Below are positions 1 to 12,015 of a DNA stretch of 64,000 nt, piece after piece. Both the position numbers and the translations under genes were made by a program. Each line of letters starts with the position of its first letter. Within the stretch, counting starts at the first letter, position 1. The notes under the pieces were generated by a model that made no database searches, was not told the DNA's origin, and was given only the letters and a program-made list of their open reading frames with translations. Source of the DNA: Cryptomeria japonica (taxonomy: Eukaryota > Streptophyta > Pinopsida > Cupressales > Cupressaceae); contig NC_081406.1 of NCBI RefSeq assembly GCF_030272615.1, positions 239,496,422-239,560,421 of the forward strand. The letters are read 5' to 3'.

Positions 1-106
1 ATGTTTAAATTGATTCATCTCCCAATAATTTACATGTTTTAGGGTATAAGGGAGACTGGGAGAAAATTACATGCCCAGTTCCCTAACCCTAATTTCATTT
101 CCCTCC

Positions 107-114
107 TATAAAAG
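107..114 (+). promoter_or_regulatory. TATA box of the antisense PMD gene in element A
   Basis: TATAAAAG lies 74 bp upstream of the PMD start codon at 188, in a C-rich context typical of plant RNA polymerase II promoters. It sits inside the element and points against gag-pol, so the PMD gene appears to have its own promoter. Element B has a weaker TATAAG at a similar distance. The start of transcription is inferred. Confidence 0.6.
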
Positions 115-439
115 GGGAAAAGTGCTTTGATTTGATTCATTTGTGCATTGTTGACTTTGGAGAAAGAGAATTTGGAGAGAAGTTAAAATGCCTATTTCGT
201 ATTCCAGGCATCGTTTTGAGTGCGTTCGGAGGTACCAGAGACCTGCCGCATATGGACCACTAGTAAGTCAACACTTTTGACCCTTTTTTGATTTTTGATT
301 TTGTCTTTTTTGGTTAGTTTTTTATTTTTGAAATTCGGTTTTAGCGGCTTAGCATGTCAAAGTCGCAATTTAGCACATACAAAAATTTAGGTAGCACATA
401 AAGTTTGAATTTTAGGGCTACGTCTGAAACAAAATAGTG

Positions 440-807
440 TAGCGCATAGAATGTCTAGGTTAGCACATTGAGGGAAAGTAGCGCATGTCCAACATAGGGT
501 AGCGTGTAAGGTTAACAGGATAGCGTGTGAGTAAGACCTAGTGCATAGGGGTCACAGGGGTTCACATGGGTAAGGGGTTTTAGCACGTAAGGTAGACCTA
601 GCGCATAGGGTCAAATAGGTAGCGTTAGCAAGGTATAGGTTAGCGCATAAATAGGTTTTAGTGCATAGGGTAGGTTGGGTGGCGCATTGGGAAAAAAAGA
701 TAGCGCATAGAAGCATTCTAGCGCATAGGATAAATAGATTAGCGCATGGAGAAAATAGTGTAGCACATGGGTGTATTTTAGCATGTAGACAATCCGTTTT
801 AGTGCAT
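440..807 (+). repeat. Phased TAGCGCAT array, 60-bp super-period of 21+18+21 bp
   Basis: Copies of TAGCGCAT or one- to three-base variants (TAGCACAT, TAGTGCAT, TAGCGTGT) start at 440, 461, 479, 500, 521, 539, 581, 599, 620, 641, 659, 680, 701, 719, 740, 761, 779 and 800, with a weak copy at 560. The steps repeat as 21, 18, 21 without an indel over 360 bp, while the 10-13 bp spacers differ in sequence. Further copies at 350, 371 and 392 also step by 21. Most variants are CpG to TpG or CpA changes. Confidence 0.93.
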
Positions 808-1007
808 CAGGAAAAATTTTGTGAGATGGGGTGATTTGTGAAATTGTTGTGTTTTGCTGTCATGGTTTTTATTAATTTGTCCAATATGATTGTTGATATA
901 ACTTGTTTTGATTTGCGATATTTCAAGTTATGCATAGATATTAATGTGTTGGTTTGATCAAAGCATGCTTTGTTTTTGCACGTTATTTCAAGTTCAATGT
1001 GTGAACC

Positions 1008-1200
1008 CTGATTTGTGTTACAAGCTGATATGAGTTGGAAACTTGAGTTGTTTTACAAGCTGGTATGGGTGGGAAACTTGAGTTTTTTTACAAGTTTATG
1101 TGATTTGGAGACTTGAGTTGTGTTACAAGTTTTGATATGGTTTTTGATAACTTGAGTTGTTTTACAAGCTGATATGAAATGATAGGATTTTGAACTTGAT
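1008..1200 (+). repeat. Imperfect 40-bp repeats with ACTTGAG...ACAAG hairpin core
   Basis: About five imperfect units each contain AACTTGAGTTGTTTTACAAG or a variant, followed by TGATATG-like sequence, in the 3' part of the PMD intron. The ends of each unit are complementary (ACTTG with CAAGT or CAAGC), giving 4-6 bp stems. It occupies the same place in the intron as the hairpin array of element B, but the sequence is unrelated. Confidence 0.75.
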
Positions 1201-3245
1201 GTAGATGAGAAAATTGTTTCATGTTGTTGATGTGATTTTGATTTTGATATCTTTGTTTTGATGTGGAAACTGATATTGGACTTGTTTTTCTGGTTTGATA
1301 GGAGCGATTGGGCATGGTTCAGTCGTGTGAGCGATTTCCTAGGCCTTGGACTTTGATACCATGGTTGACACAGGCCGACCTTGATATTATTGAGAGATGC
1401 GGGTTGACGTCCCTATTGGATATGCCTCAGTTCACAGTGAACCAGGGGTTACTTATAGCACTCGCGGAGAGGTGGCACAGCAACACGAACACCTTCCACT
1501 TTGCCACGGGTGAGATGATAGTCACACTAGAGGACTGTTATAGGATTCTGCTCATACCAGTAGTAGGTTCACTACTACCCTATGAGCAGTCGGAGGAGGG
1601 TGGCACAGAGGCACTGCACTGCATATTCCATGATGAGACAGTATGTGGATATGAGATCCCTTGGCAGGAGTTCCTAGAATTGGATTATACACCGCTTCCA
1701 TCAGTACTGGAAGGGTTTATAGGTGGATTCCTTTGTCCTAATCGCAGGTGAAAGGGATTCTCTATGGGATGGGGGCTAGTGTTAGAGGACATGGTTACAC
1801 AGGGCCGCAGGTTCATGTGGGGATCAGCTATGCTAGCCCATCTGTACAAGGACTTGCACGAGGTGGTATACCTGGGTTACGATAGTTTGTCAGCTAGTGT
1901 GACACTCTTACAGGTATGGTGCTAGAAGCATATTCCAGCCGCTAGGCCATTAGCAGACAGAGATAGGCCCGTTGGACATGCCTATGCCTATGGGTACAGG
2001 TGTCTAGTTGTCCAGCGAAAGATGGGCAAACTAGAGCATTGGAGGAGAGTGCTAGATGACATTGATACGGTCACATGGCGATCATATACAGGGTGTGAAG
2101 TATGGGCAGAGGATGGGCTGAAGATGCCCTCTGTGTTTATGACGAGATACCTGATTGGGAGGACCCCATTTGTTATTGAGAGGTTCGTGGTCACCAGAGT
2201 TTTGCGACAATTTGGTCGACAGCAGGGTATACCCCAGGGGGCCTATTTGTATGCACGGCAGAGGCAGGACATACCAGATTGGGGCCTAACCATTGATAGT
2301 GCGATGGCCATGGAGGAGTTTGTCAGTTTGGTGGGCTAGATATGGGATTATGCCTCAGATATTTTGGATGCAGGCATGACAGATGAGTTCACAAGATTGT
2401 TTGCCGCGCGGGCAGTGGCCAGGATATCGGATCCAAAGGAGATGCGGCTGGCATTTGATGATAATGATGATGAGGGAGGTGGAGATGATGAGGATGATGG
2501 AGATGGTGGAGGAGGTCATCGAGGGAGAGAAGATTGGGGGAGGAGGGGAGATAGAGGGAGGAGAGGAGATAGAGGTTTGGAGAGAGCAGTCAGATAGGCG
2601 GTGATGGACAGGGGGAGAGGCTGATTGGCTATTGGAGCCGATGGAGAGGGGAGGGTGGGGGAGGTTCTAGATATAGTGGGGGGGACTGACGAGGTGATAT
2701 GGCCAACTCAGAGGAGGAGGATGAATGTGCTCCCACCTCTACCACCGAGGACAGGCAGAGTTAGAGGGGATGCCCCTGCACAGGTACCACTATGGGTTTG
2801 GATCCCCACTTATGTTGAGGATGCACAGATTCGGACCCTGCAAGTGACTGTACAGCAGCTGCATGCACAGGTATTAACATATCAGCAGTAGATTGCATAG
2901 TTGACCACTGAGCGAGACACGGAGATAGAGCGGCGAGCTCGAGTGGAGGAGCTTGCAGTGAGCGTGCAGAGAGCAGTGGTAGGTGGTCCGATGAGAGACA
3001 CCCTGAGAGAGCTATCTTTGAGAGCTCAGGAGGTGGAGTACTATCATCAGCATTATGAGGCTACGGTACCCATGGATCACTGAGTAAAGAGCTTTACACA
3101 GTCGAGATCTAGTCGATCTCAAGATACTGGGTCGCGGTTCGAGAGCCAAGGTGTGATAGGGCCATCAAGACATGATCCCCCTAGAGATCCAGGGGTGGGG
3201 ACATCTAGAGCCGGACCATCTCCGTTAGGGGATAGCCATACTTGA

Positions 3246-4555
3246 GAGACGTGGTCTCTGTTGTATTTTTTATCATTGTATTCTTTGTATTGGACACAGA
3301 GATGATAGATTTTGTACATTTTGATCATTTTTGGAGATATATATATATACGACATCATTATCTTTGATCATGTGGTGTGTTATATGAATGTATGTGCTTA
3401 TGTGTTCTTTTCTTTACTTTATGATGATGCAATGCTTAAATATATGATATAATGTATGATGCAGGATGTATGCATTAATATGTTTGTGAAATGTATCTTG
3501 AAAATGAGATGTATGATAATGATATGCAACTAATTGTGAAATGATATGCAACTAATTGTAAAATGATATGCAACTATGTTTTTGGAGCATCCTTATTCTA
3601 CATTTGCCATCCTGATACAACCATATGTTGTTTGCTTTCTTTGTAGGTATCATCATTGAGCATTGATATGTTTAGGATATGTTGAAAATTTATACAAGCA
3701 TAATGGTATAATTGAACCATAATGACCTGAGAGAAATTTACATGATATTTGATTTTGCAAGATAGCACAAGCGTCAAGGTATAATTGAACTAGGATGACC
3801 ACAGTGTGAATTGCGTATAAACAGATAAGATTAAATCATTTGTATGCGTGAAGTGGAATCATGCCTTCAGTGATATTCGATGTATCATGTCTCAAGGCAA
3901 GTATCCACATAGTACAAGTGATCGCCTCCCAGACAGAAGACTAAGAAAATATTGGAGTTTTCCCATGATCTCTAGCTGTGAAGCATTTTAGTGAGAAAAG
4001 GGAGAGAATCCAATAATTTAAAAAGTTCAATAATGCAAAAATAGTCAAGATTTTATGCGATAATGCAACATGTAGTACTTCAGAAAATCATCCATCCTTG
4101 GTATATTTTGTGTTTCTTTATTTTGCTTTGCGATGAAGTGTAGTTTTGGTTATTGGATGCAATGCTTCTAAGTTTTGCTTCTAATTTTGACATCTTGAAC
4201 GTTTTGCAAGTTTTTACGATTTATTGCCCCTATCTGAGTGTGGCTCTTGATGTGAATATGTATAGTGATTTCCAAGCCATGGTGGAATGTGGTAAGAGGA
4301 TATATATGGATAAACAAGGATAGTGACTATGCTAAGTATGTCCTGAATGGATATGTGCTAAGTGTCGGGCGATGGCCGATAGTGTTTTAAAGATATGGAT
4401 AAAATGGTATGGAGATAGATAGAGGAGTCATTCTTTCACAATAGCGCCTGTTACAATGTTTTCACTAGTTACTTTTATTGTACTTTGTTATTTGCTTTTT
4501 TTCTGGATTTTTTGATTTTTTTGTTTGTTTTGGCTTTTTCTGTGCATTAGGCTAC
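3246..4555. other. Spacer between the convergent PMD and pol genes of element A
   Basis: No coding sequence is seen. The part just after the PMD stop (about 3260-3370, ending in a TATATATATA run and GACATCATT) resembles the sequence after the element B PMD gene (22992-23115), so it is probably a shared 3' UTR. An ATGATATGCAACTAATTGTRAA unit is repeated two to three times at 3520-3575. Both transcription units point into this spacer, so overlapping antisense transcripts are possible. Confidence 0.6.
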
Positions 4556-5428
4556 TTAAGTGTAGTACTTCTTCAGATGGATGTTGTTAGTTGGTTCATC
4601 AAGCACATCTCCTTCTGAAGTTGTTAGCTGATAGGCACCTGATCCATAGACTGATATAATGACATAGGGACCCAACTAGTTAGGTTCAAACTTCCCTTTC
4701 TTTTCTCGATCTTGCTGATTTCTTGGATTTTCTTTGAGGACTAGGTCACCAACTTTGAAGTTGCGAGGGATGACCCTGTGATTGTAGCTCCTGCACATGC
4801 ATTGTTGATATGCTTTGAGATGAGTGTAAGCATGCTGATGTTGTTCATCTAATAGTTCAAGTTCTTGTAGTCAGTTAACTCGATACTCTTCATTTGGGAT
4901 TAAACCTTTCAAAGAGACTCTGAGAGATGGGATTTCAACCTCTAGGGGCAAAATGGCTTTTGATCCATATACCAATGAGTATGGTATTGCTCTTGTTGGT
5001 GTGCAGATGTTGGTTCTGTAAGCCCAAAGTGATGGATTAATTTGTACGTGCCAATCTTTGCTTGCATCATTCACTATTTTCTTTAGGATCTTTAGTATTG
5101 TCTTGTTAGATGCTTCTGCTTGACCATTTCCTTGTGGGTAGTATGGTGTAGAGAACCGATGTTGGATTTTGAATTTTTCACATAGTTCTTGTACATCTTG
5201 ATTTTTGAAAGGTTGTCCATTATCTGTGATGATTGAACTTGGAATACCATATCTGTAGATCAGATAATTTAGGATAAAAGAGGCAATTTGTTTCCCAGTC
5301 ACTGTGGTCATAAGAACTGCTTCTATCCATTTGGTAAAGTATTCTGTTGCCGTTATAATGAACTTGTGTCCATTTGAAGATGAAGGATGAATTTTATCGA
5401 CCAAGTCTAGTCCCCACTGACAAAAGGG
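4556..5428 (-). pseudogene. Integrase catalytic core and C-terminal tail, element A
   Basis: The rve-type integrase core is readable. The first Asp is in the WGLDLVD segment at about 5405-5415. TDNGQPF carries the second Asp (about 5215) and GNGQAEASNK carries the Glu (about 5125), so the D,D,E triad survives. Downstream, after a stop near 4871, the tail continues in the same frame with the GDLVLKENPRNQQDREKKGK block and LGPY, ending at a TAA at 4556. No chromodomain is seen, as expected for Tat. The element B tail is nearly the same. In-frame stops separate it from the upstream HHCC region, so no intact integrase is made. Confidence 0.88.
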
Positions 5429-6358
5429 CTAGGATGTTGTAAATGGTTGCAGTTCCTGTGTTGGTGCATGTATCAGATTGCCATGGATCTGACATTTAGG
5501 ACATTTTTTGGTGAAGTGATATGAATCTTTCTCCATTGTAAGCCAGTAGTATCCCATCCTTGGAAGATTTTTAGTAAGAGTAGTCCTACTTGAATGTGTT
5601 CCACAAATACCTTCGTGAAGCTTGTGTAAAGAAGAATCAAAATCATTATGATCAAGGCAAGGAAGAAGAGTACCATCTAGACCTCGACGGTACAAATTAT
5701 CAGCGGTAAGGGTGTAACAGGCAGCTTCCTGGATAAAGTTATGTTTCTGGTTATGGGATTGGTCAATAGGTAAGATATTGTTCTTAAAGTAGTCGTATAT
5801 TGGTCCATATAACATAGAATCTGAACTAGTCAAGGCATAGATAACATGGGATTCAGAGTGGTCATAAGCTGGGGAGAACAGTTGCTCTACCAGGAACTCA
5901 TAATGACTCTGTTGCTCTAGAATTTGTAGTAATGAAGTGATAGTAGCCATGACATCGACTGCTTTGTTGTTCAACCTTGGTATTTGCTTGAAGGTGATGT
6001 GCACAAAATACTGTTTGGAGTCATCCACCATTCGCTTGTAGGGTAGCAGCTTGTTATCCTTTGTCTGATAGTCATTGTTGATTTGATTGATGACTAGTTG
6101 TGAGTCTCCGTAGACCTTTAACTCTATGATTTTCCATTCTACGGCCATCTTGATGCCTATAACCAATGCCTCATATTTAGCCACATTATTTGTGCATGGG
6201 AACATAAGCCTATATGATTTAGGTATAGTGTGTCCTTTAGGAGTGATGAATAGAATGCCAGCACCTAAACCATGTTGTGTGTAGGATCCATCAAAGTATA
6301 GGGTCCATTGTTTGGTAGAAATAGCAAGAACGTCCCTGTCTAGAAATTCAATCTCCAT
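5429..6358 (-). pseudogene. Second (archaeal-type) RNase H and integrase zinc-binding domain, element A
   Basis: This open stretch of 309 codons begins with a ribonuclease H fold: WTLYFDGSYTQHG (first Asp), NNVAKYEAL (Glu), VYGDSQLVI (Asp) and a late NKAVDVMA. This additional RNase H next to integrase is typical of Tat elements. The last 80 residues carry the integrase HHCC zinc site (LHEGICGTH, then KKCPKCQIHG). It lies in the same frame as the integrase core, from which one stop separates it. The start is simply the first ATG of the open stretch; in the live element it would be part of a polyprotein. Confidence 0.87.
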
Positions 6359-6369
6359 AGTTTATTTTT

Positions 6370-7640
6370 TCCTGATAGCGGTACTTTAGCTAGCTGATCT
6401 GCAATTGCTTGTCCTTTGATGGCTCATCTTTCTGTGTATTGGATGTCAAATTCACTGAGAATCATGACCCATTTAGCCAATTTTCCTGTAAGAGCTGCCT
6501 TACTGAGTAGATATTTGAGGGGATCAATTTTTGCCACTAGCTAAATTGTGTGTGCTAGCATATAATGTTGGAACTTCTGAGATGCGAAGACCACTGTTAG
6601 GAAAGCCTTTTCAATGAATGTATAGTTGAGTTCATAGCCATTCAATGTCCTACTGATATAGTATATGGTTCATTCTTTTCCTTGTTGATCTTCTTATGCC
6701 AATAGTGGCCCCAGCGATATATCTGTTGTTGAGATATAGAGGATAAGTGGCTTTCCTGTGACTAGTGGTACCAGAACTGGTGGATTCATCAGGTACTATT
6801 TGATTTGGTAAAAAAGATTCTGCACACTTGGTCTCCCATCTAAATGGTACATTTTTGTGTAGTAAATGGTTAAATGGTAGACTTTTATCTATTAGCTGAG
6901 TGATGAATCGCCTGATTGATTGAAGTCATCCTTGTAGAGATCTGAGTTGACTGATATTCTTTGGTGGTGGCATTTCCATAATGGCTTGTACTTTTGCTGG
7001 ATCTACTTCGATACCTTTAGCTAAGACTATGTAGCCTAGTAACTTGCCTGATGTGACCTCGAAGACACACTTCTTAGGGTTGAGCTTGACTTGGAATTTT
7101 TCCAATCGATCAAAGATCTTTGTTGGGATGCTGAGATGTTCTGCTCTAGTGAAGGATTTAGCTAGTAAATCATCCATGTAATCTTCCATAAATGTGTGCA
7201 TCATGTCATGAAATATTGGTGTCATCGCTCTTTGATAAGTGGCCCCTGCATTCTTTAAGCCAAAAGGCATAACATTCCAATAGTACATTCCCCAAGGGCA
7301 GGTGAACGCGGTTTTATCCTGATCTTTTAGAGCTATTTTGATTTGATTATAGCCTAAGAAACCATCCATTAGTGAGAGCATTGCATGGCCTGTTGTGAGA
7401 TCTACAATTATGTCGATACTGGGCAGAGGAAAGTCATCTTTTGGACAAGCTTTGTTGACATCTCTGAAGTCAGTGCATATTCTGATACTACCATCTGGTT
7501 TTGATAATGGAATGATGTTGGAAATCCATTCTGCATAGTCAATGGGTCAGATGAATCCGACATCTAATAGTTTCTTTAGTTCAGTTTTGACCATGAGTGC
7601 CACCTATGGATTCATATTTCTAAGCTTTTGCTTGACATGT
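6370..7640 (-). pseudogene. Reverse transcriptase and RNase H, element A
   Basis: Ty3/gypsy RT motifs are readable: TDFRDVNKACPKDDFPLP (about 7430-7480), a 151-codon open stretch 6926-7381 with LMDGFLGYNQI, CPWGMYYWNVMPFGLKNA and the catalytic YMDDLL (about 7180), and LGYIVLAKGIEVDP. The region continues with several stops into RNase H (6430-6830), including a YISRTLNGYELNYTFIEKA block and LSEFDIQYTER. Stops near 7555, 6925, 6713 and elsewhere inactivate it. Its frame matches that of integrase but differs from that of the G-patch region. Confidence 0.87.
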
Positions 7641-7815
7641 TTAACTCTTGAAGAGATAGACAAGTGATGCATGATTAAGTGTGGATCCACTCCGGGCATA
7701 TCGACATATGACCAAGAAAAGTGAAAAAGAAAATGATGAATGCTGATCTTTCCTCCTCTATCAGAGATTCTGCAAGGTGTATGTTTTTGACTGCTTCTGT
7801 GGTACCAATGTTGAT

Positions 7816-8574
7816 TTATTGAGTAGGCTCAATCAATATGGGTGATCGCTCATGAAAGTGCTCAGGAAGAGTGTCAAGTCTCCCATCGTTAGGTGCCTTA
7901 AAAAGGTTTTCACCCTCAGATGCGTACTTTATTTTTACTTTTTTGTGATCTGGAGCTACCGTTGACTGGTTTTCAGCACCAGATCTTTTACTTGATTCAT
8001 TTTTGCGACTGAAAGACTTGGCACTCCCTGATTGGCAGACATCATTACTTTGTTCACCAGTAGAGCCTGTTTCTAGATTTATGGTAAATAGGTAGTGGAT
8101 AATAGATTCATCATCTGAGAAAATTGGTATATCATGGATTTCAGGTTCATCCCAGTCGATGAGGTCAGGAAAGACAAGCGGTAAGGAATCGTTTGGTGGA
8201 TTAAGGTCTGCTACTATAAGTGTCAAGACAAAGGTTTCATCATGATTATTCTTGGTTTTAAAGAAGTCCAAGATTTTGTCGAGGTCTTCGATAGTATTAT
8301 CTTCCATATAGACTTGTTCATAATGCTTCTGTTAGCTTTCCTTGGCATCATAGATATTCTGTGGTCCAAATTCAAGAGGTCTATCTTCTACGTTATGCTC
8401 TTCTTGAGAAAGGGGTATGGTGTCAGTATCATTAGGGATATCTGTAGTAGCATTTGAGTAGGTACCCCATTCATATTCATTGGAATCAGTCTCTGAGGCA
8501 TCATCCCAGATTCTATTAGCACTGTAAATAGGTATGTTGTATGGTGAAAACAAATCTTTGATGATGGATACCAT
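7816..8574 (-). pseudogene. Acidic linker between G-patch and RT, element A
   Basis: Two open stretches in one frame (8332-8574, 80 codons; 7816-8307, 163 codons) are separated by a stop. Both are rich in Asp, Glu and Ser. The second ends in a basic KVKIKYASEGENLF region and a short FHERSPILIEPTQ end just before RT. I recognise no domain. Acidic, weakly conserved linkers of this kind sit between protease and RT in Tat polyproteins. Its function is unknown. Confidence 0.6.
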
Positions 8575-8829
8575 TTTGATAGTTTTTATTGATTCGGTAT
8601 CAGATCCTGCTTCTACTTTTTGTATTTGTTCATAGACTGTGCCTCCTTGGGGAGAAATAATGGTATCATAAGAGGATCTTATTTGTTCTTGACATAGTGG
8701 ATTTTGAATATGAGCTACTACTGCAGATATGGCCCTTTTGTGGCTTTGAAGCTTTTCCTGATGTAACTTTTGTTCTTGATGTTCTCGTGCCTTGCAGATT
8801 GTTTTTGCTAACTTAAAGAGTGCTTCTTG

Positions 8830-9297
8830 CTAGGATTCTTCTTTGTACTTTTTCTTTACTTTCCATTGAGGTTTCATAGTTATGCGGGGTGACTTTCTTA
8901 ATAGGAAAGTGAGCTTACAACCCAATCCTGTTTTGTCTCTACTGGGCTGTGAAGGAAGATCTATGGGTTTAGTGACTCCTTCTTTGCGTTTCCCAATAGG
9001 TCCTTTACCGCCATATCCCATTTGCTGCATGATTAAGTATCCTTTTCCATATAGGTGTGTAGGTAGAACAATGTCTAGTGCAGCTGCTCTGTTATCTTCT
9101 TCCTCATCTTTGTATAACCAGCTAAGAATATCCTTATCTTTTGATTCATGTGCTAGAGTGCCCAATTGGATGAAGGTACCATCAAATTTGGTGATGGGCT
9201 GTGTTACCGGATGTGTTGATGTAGTAGGCAATCCATGAGATCTGGGTGATGTCGATAATTTGGCCAAACATAAGGGCTCCAAAGAGTATTCTCCCAT
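8830..9297 (-). pseudogene. G-patch-containing segment of the element A polyprotein
   Basis: An open stretch of 155 codons contains a G-patch-like motif: GYLIMQQMGYGGKGPIGKRK, with KTGLGC about 20 residues later. G-patch domains bind RNA or helicases and occur between protease and RT in Tat elements. The C-terminus is basic (KSPRITMKPQWKVKKKYK). It follows protease after a frame change, so either an indel or programmed frameshifting separates them; decay is the simpler reading. Element B keeps only the short segment that precedes it (about 25700-25830). Confidence 0.8.
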
Positions 9298-9353
9298 ACC
9301 TTAGTCTTTGATTTGCATTTGCTACTTGAAATCTCTAGATAATGAGTTGAGCT

Positions 9354-10760
9354 TTACTGTTTGTAGATCTGATGTTGAGGATCGCTGCTTTTCTCTATTA
9401 TGAGGAACCAAACTATCTTGGGCTGCCACATTGAGTTGCAATGTTGAAATGGATTGTGATCAGCAGATATGGAGATTTCTTGTCTGTCATAAGGAAATTT
9501 GACACACTGGTGATACGTAGAAGGTACTGCTTGCATTTCATGTATCTAGGGTCATCCTAACAAAATATTGTAGGTGAGATCTATGTCTAAGACCTGACAC
9601 ATAGTATCCTTTTGTACTGGTCCCACTTGAATAGGTAACATGATGGTTCCTTTAGAGGACCTTTCCTCATCATCATATGCCTTTATGGTAATCTTCTTGT
9701 AGGGATCAATAGACTCTTCTGAGAAGCCTAATGCATGGATAAGCTTTAAAGTACATATATTAAGTCTGGCTCCTCCATCTATTAAGACTCTCTTTACTCG
9801 GTGTTTGCAAACAATGACTTCGATATGGAGAGGAGTGTTATGTGGATGACTCAAGGAAGCATTGTCATGCTCTGAGAAGGTGAGGTTATGAGGTCTTGTC
9901 ATATGGGCGACCATGGCTTGAAATCTGTCTGCATCCAAATTTTGAGGTACATTGGTTTCCAATAGCGCTTGTTCCAATATGTCTTTGTGTGTCGGTGATA
10001 GTTTCAGCAATTCTAGTATAGATATCTGAGCTGGAGTTTTGTGTAGTTGGCTAACCAAGTCATGTTGGATTTTTGGTGTAGTAGTTGTAGGCGTAGTATG
10101 TCCTTTTAAGACATATTTCTGAGTTTGGGTTGTCACATTAACAGATTCATGATCACGCTGATCTCGGATGGTGATGACATTTACTTGATGATCTACAGCG
10201 GATATGTGATTTATGGTGTTGTTGTAGATATGGTTGATATGAGCTCTGCGTGTATCATTCGAGGTCGAAGCTCCATCTTTGTTGTAATTTGGAAGAGGAT
10301 TTTTAAAGGCTCCGTGATCACCATTTGTTTTGAGACCATCTACTGTTAAGTCACCTTGATCAATCATGTCTTGCACAATGTGTTTCAATCTCATGCAATC
10401 GTTCATCCGATGACCCTTGTTACGATGGAAATCACAATAGTGTGAATCATTCCACCAAGGTGGTTTGATTTGGGGTTCATAGTTGCTGATCGCAGGCAAG
10501 GAGAGAATTTTGTTTGCTAGAAGTTCTCTGAATGCCGATTCTAGTGATTGCCCCAGTGGTGTGAAGACACACTTTTGAAAATTGTTCGTGTTGTTGCGTG
10601 AATTGTTGTTAGGTCTTGGATTCATGTTTTTGCTTTGAGTATCATTGGTGTTGTTTGTGTTGAGTTGTCCTTGATTGGTGTTTGGTGCATATGTGTTAGC
10701 ATTTGGATTAGCACTTTTAGGATTCTTTGTAGTTTGAGGATTTTTGGATAATGCAAGCAT
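9354..10760 (-). pseudogene. Gag C-terminus with CCHC-like motif, and protease, element A
   Basis: The main open stretch (9552-10760, 402 codons) starts Asn-rich, then has a zinc-knuckle-like YCDFHRNKGHRMNDC motif (about 10410-10450). After a Thr/Gln linker comes the aspartic protease RVLIDGGARLNICTL (about 9760-9800). The active site reads DGG rather than DTG or DSG in both A and B, so this is a family trait rather than damage. The protease continues past two stops at 9549-9560 into IHEMQAVPSTYHQCVKFP, where B has Arg and Trp at the two stop positions; both changes fit C-to-T/G-to-A decay. It is in the same frame as gag. Confidence 0.85.
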
Positions 10761-10850
10761 TGGTTGCTTAGATTTGGGATCATGTGATTCATTATTACCT
10801 TTGTTTTTGTTTTGAGTCCAAAATCAAGATTTTTCTAAGCTGTTGTTGTT

Positions 10851-12014
10851 CTAGTTATTGTAGTTTGATGAGTTTGTTCCTTCCTTGAAGAATTTGAGTG
10901 TTCCCTTTTTGACATAGGCTTCCTCTACTTGAATGCCATTTTCAATCAATTTAGCGAAAGATGGTATGCATTGAAGTTTTAGCCTGTAACTCATTTCACC
11001 ATTCAAATTGTCAATGAAGATTTCCATTTTCTCCTTTTCAGGAATATCTCGAGGATATCGTGATACCATACATCGCCAGCGTTGAAGGAATATCATGAAT
11101 GTTTTGTTGTTCTTTTGTTTGGTGTTGCAAACATCCATCATGGTTATGGCGTGTTGAATGTTATAGGAGTATTGGGTTATGAACTTGTTAACCAATTCAT
11201 CAAATGATCTAACAGGTGGTATAATTTTGGATAACCATTCCATGGTTTGTCCTCCCAGGCTTCTTGGGAATAACCTCATCAGATAGGTGTCATCATGAGC
11301 AAACTCAAGACTCATGGTACAAAATTCTCTGACATGATCATGGGGATCACTTTTGCCATTGTATTTATCAAATTTAGGTACATCTAAGTTTGGAGGAAAA
11401 GGGATCATGTGCAATCTCCTGTCAAAAGGATAAGGACAGATTTCGTTTAAAGAGTACCGTACTATTGTCCCTTGTTGCATATCTTGTATTTGCCTTTGTA
11501 ACATTTGCATTTGTTGAGTAAGGGCAGCCAAAGGTACATTGTCTTGTAGAGGGAAAAGTTGTTCCCTTGTATTAGTTCTCAGCTGAAAAGGTGTGTTAAA
11601 TGGTATATTTTGCTCTGGAGTTTCTAGCTCGGGTATACGCATTTCTGGTATACGTTGTTCTAGAATGTGTTTCTCAGGTATGTGTTGTTCAAGGTTACGA
11701 GTTTCCTCTTCTCTTTGTTGTTCTTGATATGCATATTGTTGAGATCTAGTTCTAAAGATGTTTGTGTCTAAATCTTCGGGAAGTTTAACGCCTTTACTTG
11801 TGAGCATGAGCAAATATTTTTGTTTGTTATTTTCCATAAGCCTTTCTATAAGCTTTTGGAATGAAGGGTTTTCTTGACATTCTTGAAGAAGTGCTTCAGA
11901 AATTTCAGTCTTTTCTAGGTGTGGACCTTCAAAAGGATTTGACAACCTTCGATTCATACTAGACTCTGCGTGTGTCTCGCTTTGTTGGTTTCTTTGAGAG
12001 CGAGTAATAGGCAT
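10851..12014 (-). pseudogene. Gag (Retrotrans_gag), element A
   Basis: The chosen ATG at 12014 gives MPITRSQRN, which resembles the gag starts of elements B (MVETRLQKS) and E (MPIETRSKS); the open frame itself extends up to 12116. Residues 180-420 carry the capsid-like Retrotrans_gag domain: a CPYPFDRRLHMIPFPPNLD entry, PKFDKYNGKSDPHDH, TYLMRLFPRSLGGQTMEWL, FITQYSYNIQ, FLQRWR and FIDNLNGEMSY. It would form the virus-like particle. The stop at 10851 separates it from the in-frame CCHC/protease part. Confidence 0.88.
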
Positions 12015-12015
12015 T

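Larger units (their letters stand above)
263..1301 (+). other. Intron of the element A PMD gene, carrying two repeat arrays
   Basis: The donor is CTA/GTAAGT at 262/263 and the acceptor is TTTGATAG/GAG at 1301/1302. Joining at these sites keeps the frame, and exon 1 then matches the first exon of the element B copy (F-[DE]-C-V, R-[FY]-Q-R-P-A). The 1039-bp intron holds a phased TAGCGCAT array (440-807) and an ACTTGAG/ACAAG repeat (1008-1200). No other coding sequence is seen in it. Confidence 0.75.
188..3245 (+). pseudogene. Plant mobile domain (PMD) extra gene of element A, two exons, eight premature stops
   Basis: Exon 1 (188-262, 25 codons) ends at a GTAAGT donor. Exon 2 starts at 1302 after an AG and continues in the same frame to a TGA at 3243. 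The exon 2 start matches the PMD / aminotransferase-like family, with RFP near 1330, ALAERWH near 1460 and an FHFATGEMIVTLEDCYRIL block near 1500. Then come GRTPFVIER (about 2155), an acidic Asp/Gly tract (2455-2510), an Arg/Gly-rich tract and a short helical region (2820-3060). In-frame stops lie at 1749, 1923, 2337, 2595, 2622, 2889, 2898 and 3081, so this copy cannot make the full protein. PMD proteins in plants include MAIN/MAIL, linked to transposon silencing. The role of this transposon version is unknown. The element B copy shares the exon structure and domain order. Confidence 0.85.

Noticed and set aside
440-807. CRISPR-like array (short repeats with unique spacers)
   Set aside because: The repeats are 8 bp, spacing alternates 21/18, and the context is a plant retrotransposon intron with no cas genes.
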